Position numbers and translations under genes: made by a program. Under the pieces are notes generated by a model. The model saw only the letters and a list, made by a program, of their open reading frames with translations, was not told where the DNA came from and made no database searches. Shown here piece after piece: positions 7,611-15,335 of a stretch of DNA of 32,768 bases; the first letter of the stretch is position 1, and each line of letters begins with the position of its first letter. The DNA is from Candidatus Latescibacterota bacterium (lineage in GTDB: Bacteria; Latescibacterota; UBA2968; UBA8231). The DNA lies in NCBI GenBank assembly GCA_022825185.1, contig JAJDYK010000023.1:1-32768 (forward strand), written 5' to 3'.

Positions 7611-9680
7611 CTAGTAGACGACGGGCACTGTCAGTAGCTGCCGTGCGATCTCCCTTTGGGTATTTACCTCGATCACAAGAAGATACAAGCCTGGAGGGAC
7701 TAAGTTGCGGTCATCACCGAGACCGTCCCAAGACACCTGCTGAGCCGATCGGCCCCGATTCTCAGCGGCCAAGGTCGCGATATAGCGTCCGGCGACATCG
7801 TACACCTTTACGGTCACATCTGCTTCATCGACGAAGAGGACGCTGAACTCGACGTGGATTTCGTCATTCACCCGGTCCCCATTGGGTGTCAGAGCCGGCT
7901 GCATGAGGCGGACTCCATCGAGAACGGTCGTCCTCGCATCGCGCGAGAAGACCTGCAGACTGTTGGTGTGGACATCGTCCCGGGCATCCCCCCCGTCCAC
8001 TGACTGGGGCAGGTTGGCACTGGCAGCATCGATGACCTCCCCGGCGAAGATCGTGGAAGAGGTAAAAAGGGAGGATTCGAGAGCGATGCGGACGGGAACA
8101 TCATTGTCGCGCGACACCCGATTGGAGGCGAAGGAGATGAAAAGCTCACCATCGATGGCAATCCCATCCCCGGGCCAGACGCTGTCGGGAACCACCGCGA
8201 CGAGGTCCGCATCGCCCATCCTCAGCCCCTCAAAGCGAGTGCCAAAGGGGACCGTCAGCCGCACGGCATCGAAGCCCTGTAAATCGCTGGAGAAGTCCGC
8301 CGCGATGTCAAAGTGTAGTTGACGTCGCTCTCCGACGGGGAATTCTGCTGGCTGCGCCTCAGTCGTCAGCCCTGTCGAAGCAGCACCTGCTAGGGAAACC
8401 TCGCCGACGAGCGACGAGGCGAGCAGTGGAGAAACCTCAAACTGTAGTGAATCTAGACGACCGATAGACAGCACATCGTCCGTCAAGAACGTCGCCCGGA
8501 ATTGCAAGTACTGGCGACCGTCCGGCGATCGGTTCAACTGACCGGATGAGCGATAGGGTGAAGACCACGGTGACCAGTTGGTCTCGTCGTCGAGAACGAC
8601 ACTGCGCTGATTGGGATAGCGGACGGAGAGACTCTCCCGTCGGGGCAGCGAGGCGCGCTGCCATTCCGACTCTGTCGCCTCCTTGTCGCGCCCGAAGTCA
8701 TCTACGACGTAGTAAGCCAGCGGTGTGTCGTCAGTGCCGGAACGCGTTTCTATGAGCAGCCGGGCGTCGCCTTCGGGGTCTTCGACGAGCACGTCCGCTT
8801 CCCGGTCTCGTCGCAGCGAGCGGAAGGAGTAGGAGATCTCGCCGAAATTGACGGGCTCGTCGAGTGGAATGGCGGTGGAAACGTAGTTTACCTTGGTCGG
8901 GACGCCCTCGCCATAGACTTGGAACTCGGCCATGCTGTAGAACTGGTCCGCCAAACTCAGATCGAGTCGGATGAATCTGGCCGGCTGCAGCGGAAAGCTG
9001 ACATCGACTCGGCTCTTGGTGTTGGACTTGGTTTCCTCGATGAGGGTGGCAAGCGTCCGCTTGGGGATCGGCTCGGAGCCTTCGAGCAGGAATTCTTCCG
9101 CCTCGTTCTGCACCGAGAGACGATACGCCCGCGGCGATCCCTGCTTGTTGGGGATGCCGCGCTTATCGACGCCCGATTGCCGAGGGAAGAACAGGATTCG
9201 GTTGATCGGCGTCTCCAAAACCAGATCAAAGGTCCAAACTTCTTCCTGCAGCCGCAGAATCTGGTTGAAGACATGTACCGGCCCCTCACCGATTAGCTGC
9301 CGCAGCGAGATTGCCGTCTCGGGATCGCCATCGATGACCACGGCCTCCTCGCGGCTGTAGCCACCGTGCCAGAAACGCGGGTCAACGCCAGCTTGGAAAC
9401 CGAAGGCCTTGCCTGTTGTCTGTCCCTCCGCCCAAGATAGGCCGAATATATTGGCGAAGGCCCCGGGGCCGACCATGATGTTTTCCCATGGCCGCAACTC
9501 TCTGGGCTGCAAGGCACCCGGAGCGGTCGTGTCGTCAAGGGCGACGGCCTTCTGACGCACCTGTGACCACGAGAAATCCCCCGCCGCCCCTCCAACCTGC
9601 ACGACGCGGCGCTGACCGTAGCCCGCAACCGCTGTCGCGACTAGCAGGATCGTTGTGGTAAGCATCATTCGCGTGCGCAT
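7611..9680 (-). CDS. Secreted protein with TPNGD/FlgD-Ig C-terminal domain (paralog 2 of 3)
   Basis: 689 residues with a signal peptide (MRTRMMLTTTILLVATAVAGYG) and a strong GAGGAGG site four bases before the ATG. Residues about 105-260 form one discoidin-like domain (VIDGDPETAISLR, VWTFDLVLETPINRILFFPR, LQPARFIRLDLSLADQFYSM, AEFQVYGEG). Residues 265-420 match the middle part of the neighbouring paralogs, including NWSPWSSPYRSSG at 368-380 and FRATFLTDD. A GFDAVRLTVPFG beta region (about 469-480) follows, then the C-terminal domain from LTPNGDRVNDEIHVEF (597) with VKVYDVAGRYIATL and PPGLYLLVIEV, ending TVPVVY. The C-terminal module resembles the FlgD-Ig fold and T9SS sorting domains, in which it acts as an export or surface-attachment signal. 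Unlike paralog 1 it has a single discoidin-like module. The ligand and exact role are not visible. Confidence 0.75.
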   Translation of the reverse strand: MRTRMMLTTTILLVATAVAGYGQRRVVQVGGAAGDFSWSQVRQKAVALDDTTAPGALQPRELRPWENIMVGPGAFANIFGLSWAEGQTTGKAFGFQAGVDPRFWHGGYSREEAVVIDGDPETAISLRQLIGEGPVHVFNQILRLQEEVWTFDLVLETPINRILFFPRQSGVDKRGIPNKQGSPRAYRLSVQNEAEEFLLEGSEPIPKRTLATLIEETKSNTKSRVDVSFPLQPARFIRLDLSLADQFYSMAEFQVYGEGVPTKVNYVSTAIPLDEPVNFGEISYSFRSLRRDREADVLVEDPEGDARLLIETRSGTDDTPLAYYVVDDFGRDKEATESEWQRASLPRRESLSVRYPNQRSVVLDDETNWSPWSSPYRSSGQLNRSPDGRQYLQFRATFLTDDVLSIGRLDSLQFEVSPLLASSLVGEVSLAGAASTGLTTEAQPAEFPVGERRQLHFDIAADFSSDLQGFDAVRLTVPFGTRFEGLRMGDADLVAVVPDSVWPGDGIAIDGELFISFASNRVSRDNDVPVRIALESSLFTSSTIFAGEVIDAASANLPQSVDGGDARDDVHTNSLQVFSRDARTTVLDGVRLMQPALTPNGDRVNDEIHVEFSVLFVDEADVTVKVYDVAGRYIATLAAENRGRSAQQVSWDGLGDDRNLVPPGLYLLVIEVNTQREIARQLLTVPVVY

Positions 9681-9703
9681 AAATCCTCCTCTTGCCTACT
9701 TTC

Positions 9704-11590
9704 TCAGTAGGACACCCCCACGATCCGCAGGCGCTCAAATGTCTTGGTCTGCGTTTCGACGCGCAGTCGGACGATGTAGTGCCCCGGAGGCAGTTCGTGG
9801 GCCTCGGTCCACGTGGCTAGGTAGCTGCCTGCCGCCTGCTCTTCTTGCTGGAGGGTGTGAACGAGCCGACCCGATAGATCGTGTACTGTAATGCTTACTT
9901 GCGCGGGTTCGATGAGGAATACGAGGTCGTACTGCAGCGCCAAGTCGTCGTTCCGTCCATCCCCATTCGGCGTCACGACACCGACGCCCAGATCGAATCG
10001 GCCAAGAGGATCGCCAAGGGATCCGAAGACGAGGACGGAATTTGTGCCGAGCAGGTCGGTAGCATCACCGGGAGCGACCTGCTGCGGAACCGCGCCAACT
10101 GAATCTAAGAGCCAACCCTGAAACAGGGTCGTGTATCGCAAGGGCGTTGCTGTGAACCTCACGAAGAGCGTGGCGTTGCTCTCTGCCGTGATCCGGCGGC
10201 TCGGGAAGAAGAGCGACATGCCGCTGTCGTCAACAAAGACGCTATCGACGCTCACTTGCTCTCGGTCGTCGCCGATCGACACTGATTCCAACTGAGCAGC
10301 GCCCGGCATTGCGATGCGCAAACCATCGAATCCCTCGTCGCCGGACAACTCCGCAGTCAAGGCGTACTCCAAGGTCGCCGGCTGGCCCGTAGCAACGGTG
10401 GCCACGCCTGCCTGTGGAAAGGGATCGCCGACGAGGGCGATCTCGGCTCGCGTCCCTTGGGCGAGGGGTGACGAGTGGGTGAACTCTAGCGCATCAATCC
10501 GGATCACGTCGGTCGCAGTGCCCTCGAAGAAGAATCTGAACTGGAAGAAGGGCCTCGGCATCGGCAAAAAATCGAGGCTGATCTCGTAGGAACCCGTCGA
10601 ATCGATCGTCACCGGATTCGACCACGCACTCCAGTTTTCTGCATCGTATCTCGCCGTGCGCTCGCGGTCAATGAGGTTCTGGTACGCCTCTGCTGAGATC
10701 TCCGTCTCGCTGCCGGTTTCGAGATCGATCTGGAAATAGGACTCAGGCGAGGTGTCGCTGCCCGCCCGTACCTGGAACACGGCCTGCACTGGATCGTCCG
10801 AAACCACGTCGGGCTCGGTTGACACGCGGGTCGCGTGGACTGTTAGGCGACCAAAGTTGCGCACACCCCCTCCGCCGAAGTCAATGAAATTGGAGATGTA
10901 CTGGGCACGGGGCACAAACCCTCGACCAAACACCTCTATCTCGGCGATGTCGAAGGGATTCGGTTCCAGCGTTTCCAAGCGGATATACCTGACTAGCTGC
11001 CGTGGAAACTCGGCCTCCGTCCGAACCTCGTTGGAAATCTCGACCCGTGCCAGGGTCTCGTAGATCGGCCGCTCGTCCGCGCCAAAAGAGCGCCCGTCGC
11101 TGACCTTGATCTCGTAAGCCCGCAGGAAGGCGGTGCTATCTGCCGGGTTGGGGAAGAAGGCAATCCGCTCGACGGGAAACGAGGCACCTAAATCGAAGAC
11201 GAAGATCCGGCCGTCCTGAGACTGACCAGGAATCTGGAATCGCTCTCCAGTAGATGTATTTGACCTGCCATCGACGAGAACGTCATTTGGCTGACCGTCG
11301 GCAACGCGCGCCCACACTCGCGCTCCGCCTTCCGGTATAAACTCGTCCGGGCCCGTTCCCACATCCGTCCAGCGAACGGCGACGACGATATTCTCATTGG
11401 CTTTGAAGCCTGCCGGTAGCAGCGAGTCGGCCGTGACCTGCGCTCCTGCAGCTACTAGCTCCATGCTTTGCCAAGTGTCGCCGCCCTGTCCGATGCGCAC
11501 GATCTCGATCTGGCCGCCCGCATCAATGCTCAGGAGGAACGTCAGGACAAGCGGGATAGCTACACCCGCGCGTTTGGCTGTGAGGGGCAC
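9704..11590 (-). CDS. Secreted protein with TPNGD/FlgD-Ig C-terminal domain (paralog 3 of 3)
   Basis: 628 residues. The start is a GTG one base after the stop of the upstream lipoprotein gene, with no clear ribosome site, so translation is probably coupled; no later in-frame Met precedes the hydrophobic segment (AGVAIPLVLTFLLSIDAGG). Layout: discoidin-like domain about 90-225 (VLVDGRSNTSTGERF, RIFVFDLGASFPVERIAFFP, LVRYIRLETLEPNPFDIAEI), shared middle region about 230-370 with NWSAWSNP at 319-326, beta region with GFDGLRIAMPG (420-430), and the C-terminal domain from VVTPNGDGRNDDLALQYDL (538) with ITVHDLSGRLVHTL and PPGHYIVRLRVET, ending IVGVSY. It is the first of the three in transcription order. 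As for its paralogs, secretion and the domain layout are read from the sequence, and a surface or adhesive role is inference. Confidence 0.75.
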   Translation of the reverse strand: MPLTAKRAGVAIPLVLTFLLSIDAGGQIEIVRIGQGGDTWQSMELVAAGAQVTADSLLPAGFKANENIVVAVRWTDVGTGPDEFIPEGGARVWARVADGQPNDVLVDGRSNTSTGERFQIPGQSQDGRIFVFDLGASFPVERIAFFPNPADSTAFLRAYEIKVSDGRSFGADERPIYETLARVEISNEVRTEAEFPRQLVRYIRLETLEPNPFDIAEIEVFGRGFVPRAQYISNFIDFGGGGVRNFGRLTVHATRVSTEPDVVSDDPVQAVFQVRAGSDTSPESYFQIDLETGSETEISAEAYQNLIDRERTARYDAENWSAWSNPVTIDSTGSYEISLDFLPMPRPFFQFRFFFEGTATDVIRIDALEFTHSSPLAQGTRAEIALVGDPFPQAGVATVATGQPATLEYALTAELSGDEGFDGLRIAMPGAAQLESVSIGDDREQVSVDSVFVDDSGMSLFFPSRRITAESNATLFVRFTATPLRYTTLFQGWLLDSVGAVPQQVAPGDATDLLGTNSVLVFGSLGDPLGRFDLGVGVVTPNGDGRNDDLALQYDLVFLIEPAQVSITVHDLSGRLVHTLQQEEQAAGSYLATWTEAHELPPGHYIVRLRVETQTKTFERLRIVGVSY

Positions 11591-11591
11591 G

Positions 11592-12314
11592 TCAGCGTGC
11601 CGAGACGGTAGCGGGTGGCTGGTATCCCCTGAAGACCTCGCGCTGGAATCCGTAGGTCAGATTTACGGTCTCCACGGGCTCATCAGCGTAGTTGAAGCGA
11701 ACGGCAACGTCGTTGACGTGGACGGTCAACTCGGTCACATCTGGAGGCATGGGTGGGAATACAATAAAACCTTCGTGCTCCTGGCCACTGAAGATCATCT
11801 TGTCAGCATACATGTGGAGACGCAACAGATCCTCGCGCTCGCGCATGCGCGCATAGTAGTTTCCGGCCCAAGCCAACGCATACGCTCGGTAGTACTCACT
11901 GATTTCGAGAAATGTCAGGGGCTTGTAGAAACGCTTGCTAGCGGATCGCAACTCGATCATAGATGGATCGATCTTGACCTTCGGATACGCATAGTTCTTG
12001 ACCCGAAGGAGAAATACGGTAAATCGCTGGGGTGTAAATGACTCGCCTGGGGGAGTCCAATCGCCGAATGTGAAGGGATTAGTAGAAAGTGGTCCATCGG
12101 CCGACCTTGTGGCGAAACTGCGGTTGAGCTCCGCGTCCGTCATCGGTCGAATTGCGATATCGAGTCTCTCGAAGACATAGGCCACTGACCCGTCGTCGTG
12201 GACCACCATGTGTTCGCCCTGCTCGGAACTAGGTCGGGGCTGGAGAGGCCCTGGGAAATAGCGCCCACAGCCGAACGCAACCAAAATTAATAGGCAGCTA
12301 CAAAGCGCTCTCAA
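11592..12314 (-). CDS. Small probable lipoprotein of unknown function
   Basis: About 240 residues from a TTG start placed eight bases after GGAG in the GGAGAGG ribosome site; a second TTG six codons upstream is possible but has no ribosome site. The N-terminus (MRALCSCLLILVAFGCGRYFP) is a signal with a probable, slightly non-standard lipobox (AFGC, Cys16). The mature part has a compact domain with FTVFLLRVKNYAYPKVKIDP and, near the end, EHEGFIVFPPMPPDVTELTV followed by VNDVAVRFNYADE. The pattern of a conserved residue pair in a beta-sandwich that ends with a statement of the type 'F.FPP.P.....L.V' resembles DUF4352-like or Ig-like accessory lipoproteins, but I cannot assign a family. It sits directly after the terminator hairpin and one base before paralog 3, so it belongs to the surface operon. 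Function unknown. Confidence 0.7.
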   Translation of the reverse strand: MRALCSCLLILVAFGCGRYFPGPLQPRPSSEQGEHMVVHDDGSVAYVFERLDIAIRPMTDAELNRSFATRSADGPLSTNPFTFGDWTPPGESFTPQRFTVFLLRVKNYAYPKVKIDPSMIELRSASKRFYKPLTFLEISEYYRAYALAWAGNYYARMREREDLLRLHMYADKMIFSGQEHEGFIVFPPMPPDVTELTVHVNDVAVRFNYADEPVETVNLTYGFQREVFRGYQPPATVSAR

Positions 12315-12355
12315 AACAACCTCTCCGCGCAAACTCAGATATGTGGTAGAAAAGT

Positions 12356-12384
12356 TAAGGAGGGAGGACCGTCCTCCCTCCTTA
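12356..12384 (-). terminator. Hairpin terminator or attenuator after the CBM9-like gene
   Basis: A perfect 14-base inverted repeat (arms TAAGGAGGGAGGAC and its complement) with a single central base; in practice the loop would be about five bases. Read leftward it is followed by AACTTTTC, a short T-containing tract, so it can act as a Rho-independent terminator for the secreted CBM9-like gene. The next gene starts about 40 bases downstream with no clear promoter of its own, so partial read-through into the long operon is likely. The T tract is short, so efficiency may be modest. Confidence 0.65.
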
Positions 12385-12411
12385 GACGAAAGATAGGGGC
12401 GTCTTTTCTAC

Positions 12412-13305
12412 TTACTGCATCAGCGCTTTCACTGCGCCCCAGCTACTCCCTTCCACGGCAGTAGCGTACTCATCGGTGCTTAACAAGGTGAATTCGGAAG
12501 AGAATTCCGAGCTATGCGCCCCGCCGTTTTGGATGTGCGTCGTGATTTGGTGAGATCGGCCTCCGCCATCCGCTTCGTTGAGACTCAGGGACATACCGAT
12601 CGTCTGGCCGGCTTCGAAGACCCAGCGGACGCTTGCGTCGCGGCCGTCCGGCAGGTAAGGATCGTAGGCCTCCATGCGAACTTCGTAGTTCACCGTCACG
12701 TCCGTGGCCAAGTGCCCGGCACCCGCTGGAGAGACCACAACGGCCCCCTCAACAGCGCCCGTCTCAGGACCCCACTGCATCTCCGCAGGCTGGTTCCAAC
12801 GCAAAAAGGACACGAGGGGGTAACCACCGGGACGAGCGTAGTGGAAGGTCCACTGCTGGTGTCCGGTGCGGAGGGCATCAGGTGCCTCGTTCCACACACC
12901 GTGGTCGGGATCCAAAATCAACTCGAGGTCATCGTCGTGCCAACCATCGTTCAGTTCGGTGACGTCGGCATTCAGCGTGTCATCAACGACGCGCGTGAAT
13001 ACGTAGAGCCGATTGTCCGGCTCCGGTGTCCAGCCGACGTGGTGAGCGATGTCGAGGTCGCTACGCGATGGAAACTCGCCCTCACCGATCACGTCGCACA
13101 ACTGGTCATTACCGATGACGAAATCCGAATCGAACCAACCCCAGTCGCTGCCGTCGCCGTCGGGGTTCATGGATCCTGGATTGGGCACCTGCAGGGCAAA
13201 ATAGCCAACGCCGTTGCAGTTTTCGTATGCTGCTGCCGGGGCTGCGAAACCTGCCAACAGCACAGCGCCGAAGACTATTGTCCCTAGAACTGCTTTCTTG
13301 CGCAT
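12412..13305 (-). CDS. Secreted CBM9/DOMON-like carbohydrate-binding protein
   Basis: 297 residues from an ATG preceded by GAGGAG; an in-frame upstream Met lies before this ribosome site and is rejected. The signal peptide MRKKAVLGTIVFGAVLLAGF is followed by a typical AAPAAA cleavage site near residue 26. The mature protein (about 45-270) looks like a single family 9 carbohydrate-binding / DOMON-type beta-sandwich: SDWGWFDSDFVIGND, LDIAHHVGWTPEPDNRLYVF, then the hallmark pattern of a variable beta strand followed by WHDDDLELILDPDH (122-135), and a late YEVRMEAYDPYLPD strand. No catalytic domain is present. In this fold the D-D-D-L-E-L-I strand borders the sugar site. It is first in the operon, has its own promoter and is followed by a terminator, the arrangement of an abundantly made surface or periplasmic protein. 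Sugar binding is inferred from the fold; the ligand is unknown. Confidence 0.75.
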   Translation of the reverse strand: MRKKAVLGTIVFGAVLLAGFAAPAAAYENCNGVGYFALQVPNPGSMNPDGDGSDWGWFDSDFVIGNDQLCDVIGEGEFPSRSDLDIAHHVGWTPEPDNRLYVFTRVVDDTLNADVTELNDGWHDDDLELILDPDHGVWNEAPDALRTGHQQWTFHYARPGGYPLVSFLRWNQPAEMQWGPETGAVEGAVVVSPAGAGHLATDVTVNYEVRMEAYDPYLPDGRDASVRWVFEAGQTIGMSLSLNEADGGGRSHQITTHIQNGGAHSSEFSSEFTLLSTDEYATAVEGSSWGAVKALMQ

Positions 13306-13429
13306 GAGATCTCCTCTCGTTCGTGTCTTCGCTTCACTCTTTGGCCGAAGGAAGACGGTAGGATTAGCGTGGAAAAATGGCCTCCACACTACTTGTGAAT
13401 CAACCTAATTACAGGTCAGCGAAGCGATA

Positions 13430-13458
13430 ACTATATGAAAATTAAGCAATAAATTCAA
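13430..13458 (-). promoter_or_regulatory. Sigma70-like promoter for the minus-strand surface operon
   Basis: Read leftward: -35 TTGAAT (13458-13453), a 17-base spacer, and -10 TATAGT (13435-13430), five of six consensus bases. An A-rich stretch (GTCAAAAAAGG) lies just upstream, like an UP element. The predicted start of transcription is near 13423, giving an untranslated leader of roughly 118 bases before the CBM9-like ATG. Confidence 0.6.
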
Positions 13459-13530
13459 GCCTTTTTTGACTGGTGAGTCAGCAGCAGGCAGAGCAAGACC
13501 AATATGGCTGCCATGACTCCCCGCACTCGC

Positions 13531-13560
13531 TTGACTGCGTCTTTGCAGGGTGAGTAACTT
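13531..13560 (+). promoter_or_regulatory. Weak promoter candidate for the UnbV/TPR operon
   Basis: TTGACT (five of six -35 bases), an 18-base spacer and TAACTT as a poor -10, ending 65 bases before the UnbV start. It is the best match I find in the plus-strand half of the divergent intergenic region, where little else is visible apart from a small CTCCG/CGGAG hairpin near 13585. Confidence 0.3.
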
Positions 13561-13625
13561 GAAGTTGACGAGGTTCTCCGCGTATTCGGAGTATCGACAC
13601 GCCGCAGATTAACGATGATGTATTT

Positions 13626-15335
13626 ATGACGCCCAGCAGCGATCCAACTACGCAGACAAAATGGATCCGTCGGATGCTACGAGTTGCGTTGGTAGCAGCG
13701 CCCCTTCTATCGGGCTGTAGCGACGATGAAGAACCGACTCCTACCCTCCCTCGATTCAGCGAGGTCGCGGCCGAATCCGGGATCGAATTCCACCACTTCA
13801 ATGGCGCTGCCGGGGCCTACCACTATCCCGAAACTCATGGCTCGGGTGCCGCATTTGCCGACTTCAACGGCGACGGCTTTCCCGACCTCTACGTCGTGAA
13901 CAGCGCTGCTAGCCACGGCGTCCTCACCGCTCATCTGCCCGCCAATGCTCTATTCGTAAACCAGACCGACGGGACCTTCGTCGATAGGGCAGCGGAAGCA
14001 GGGGTCGCCGACACCAGCTTTGGCATGGGGGTCGGCGTTGGAGACATCGACAACGATGGCCACGCGGACCTCTACGTCACCAACTGGGGTGCCAACCGAC
14101 TCTACCGCAACTTGGGCAACGGCCGCTTTGCAGACGTGACTGAACAGTCGGGGACCGGTGATCTGCGGGTATCGACGAGCACGGCCTTCGCCGACATCGA
14201 TCTCGACAGCGATCTGGATCTATACGTCGCCAACGACGTGCGGATTGCCGGAGACGATCTCCCGGAGTGTTACCGCGGACTGATTCAGATATACTGCGGC
14301 CCTGGTGCCTATCCCGGCGATTCCGGGTCTCTGTTCCGCAACGATGGCGACTTCCGTTTCACGGACATCACCGATTCGATAGGTGTCTGGACCGAAGAGG
14401 GTCGGCAGCTAGGCGTGGGATTCGCCGACTACGACGATGACGGCGACCCCGATCTCTATGTCGCCAATGACCACGAGCCAAATTTCCTGTTCCGCAACGA
14501 CGGGTCCCAATTCGCCGAGGTCGGTGTCTCCTCCGGCGTCGCCACGAGCCCCGATGGTGCCCCAGAGGCGGGCATGGGCACTGATTGGTCCGACTATGAT
14601 CGCGACGGTCGCCTCGACCTAGGTGTGTGCAACTTCCAATGGGAGCCTTGCCGACTGCTGCACAATGCCGGAGCGGGTCAATTCGCAGACCACACCGCAC
14701 AGAGCGGACTGGGAGGCCCGACCTATCAAACCCTCACCTTCGGAACCGATTTCATCGACGTCAACAACGACGGATACCCCGATCTGTTCCTCGCCAACGG
14801 CCATGTCGAGCCCAACATCGAGATTCTCGACAGCGCCGGGCCGCGCTACGCACAGCACGACCAACTCTTCCTGAACAATCGCGACGGCACATTCACCGAC
14901 GTGAGCGCGGCGAGCGGTCTAACGACGTTCCCAGCGGGCGTGGGACGAGGCTCAGCCGCGGCCGACTACGACAACGACGGCGATGTCGATCTGTTCGTAT
15001 CGAACAACAACCAACGCCCGCACCTGCTCAGAAACGACGGCGGCAATCGCGCCAATTGGATTTCAGTCGAGCTAGAAGGCACGCGCAGCAATCGCAGTGG
15101 GATCGGAGCGCGCGTCACTGTATTCTCCGCTGATCTGCGGCAAATAGCCGAGGTCCGGGGTGGCAGCAGCTACCTGTCTCACAACGACCTGAGACTGCAC
15201 TTCGGCCTCGGTCGCAGGACAAAGGTGGACCGCATCCTGATTCGTTGGCCATCGGGTGAATCGCAGACCGTAGGCCCCGTACCGGCAAGGCGCTTTGTGC
15301 GAATCGTAGAAGGCGAGCCGTGGACGCCACTATGA
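13626..15335 (+). CDS. ASPIC/UnbV domain FG-GAP repeat lipoprotein (CRTAC1-like)
   Basis: 569 residues with a lipoprotein signal (MLRVALVAAPLLSGC, Cys31 counted from the upstream Met; starting at Met17 is equally possible). Seven calcium-loop repeats of the D-x-[DN]-x-D-G-x-x-D-L type are visible at about 79, 140, 190, 268, 323, 378 and 447 (for example DFNGDGFPDLY and DYDDDGDPDLY), consistent with a seven-bladed integrin-alpha-like propeller. The C-terminal 75 residues are an ASPIC/UnbV domain (NWISVELEGTRSNRSGIGA, SSYLSHNDLRLHFGLG, RILIRWPSG). Such proteins are secreted and often lie beside TPR proteins, as here, but their biochemical role is poorly known; calcium-dependent surface binding is the usual guess. 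The stop overlaps the next gene's start (ATGA), pointing to cotranslation. Confidence 0.9.
   Translation: MTPSSDPTTQTKWIRRMLRVALVAAPLLSGCSDDEEPTPTLPRFSEVAAESGIEFHHFNGAAGAYHYPETHGSGAAFADFNGDGFPDLYVVNSAASHGVLTAHLPANALFVNQTDGTFVDRAAEAGVADTSFGMGVGVGDIDNDGHADLYVTNWGANRLYRNLGNGRFADVTEQSGTGDLRVSTSTAFADIDLDSDLDLYVANDVRIAGDDLPECYRGLIQIYCGPGAYPGDSGSLFRNDGDFRFTDITDSIGVWTEEGRQLGVGFADYDDDGDPDLYVANDHEPNFLFRNDGSQFAEVGVSSGVATSPDGAPEAGMGTDWSDYDRDGRLDLGVCNFQWEPCRLLHNAGAGQFADHTAQSGLGGPTYQTLTFGTDFIDVNNDGYPDLFLANGHVEPNIEILDSAGPRYAQHDQLFLNNRDGTFTDVSAASGLTTFPAGVGRGSAAADYDNDGDVDLFVSNNNQRPHLLRNDGGNRANWISVELEGTRSNRSGIGARVTVFSADLRQIAEVRGGSSYLSHNDLRLHFGLGRRTKVDRILIRWPSGESQTVGPVPARRFVRIVEGEPWTPL

Noticed and set aside
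12514..13287. Plus-strand open frame (257 codons) opposite the CBM9-like gene
   Set aside because: The minus-strand frame has a signal peptide, ribosome site, promoter and recognisable fold; the plus frame has none and is a shadow.
13467..13480. Inverted repeat TGACT GGTG AGTCA in the divergent intergenic region
   Set aside because: Too short and without a T tract on the side needed for a terminator; could be an operator, but nothing else supports it.
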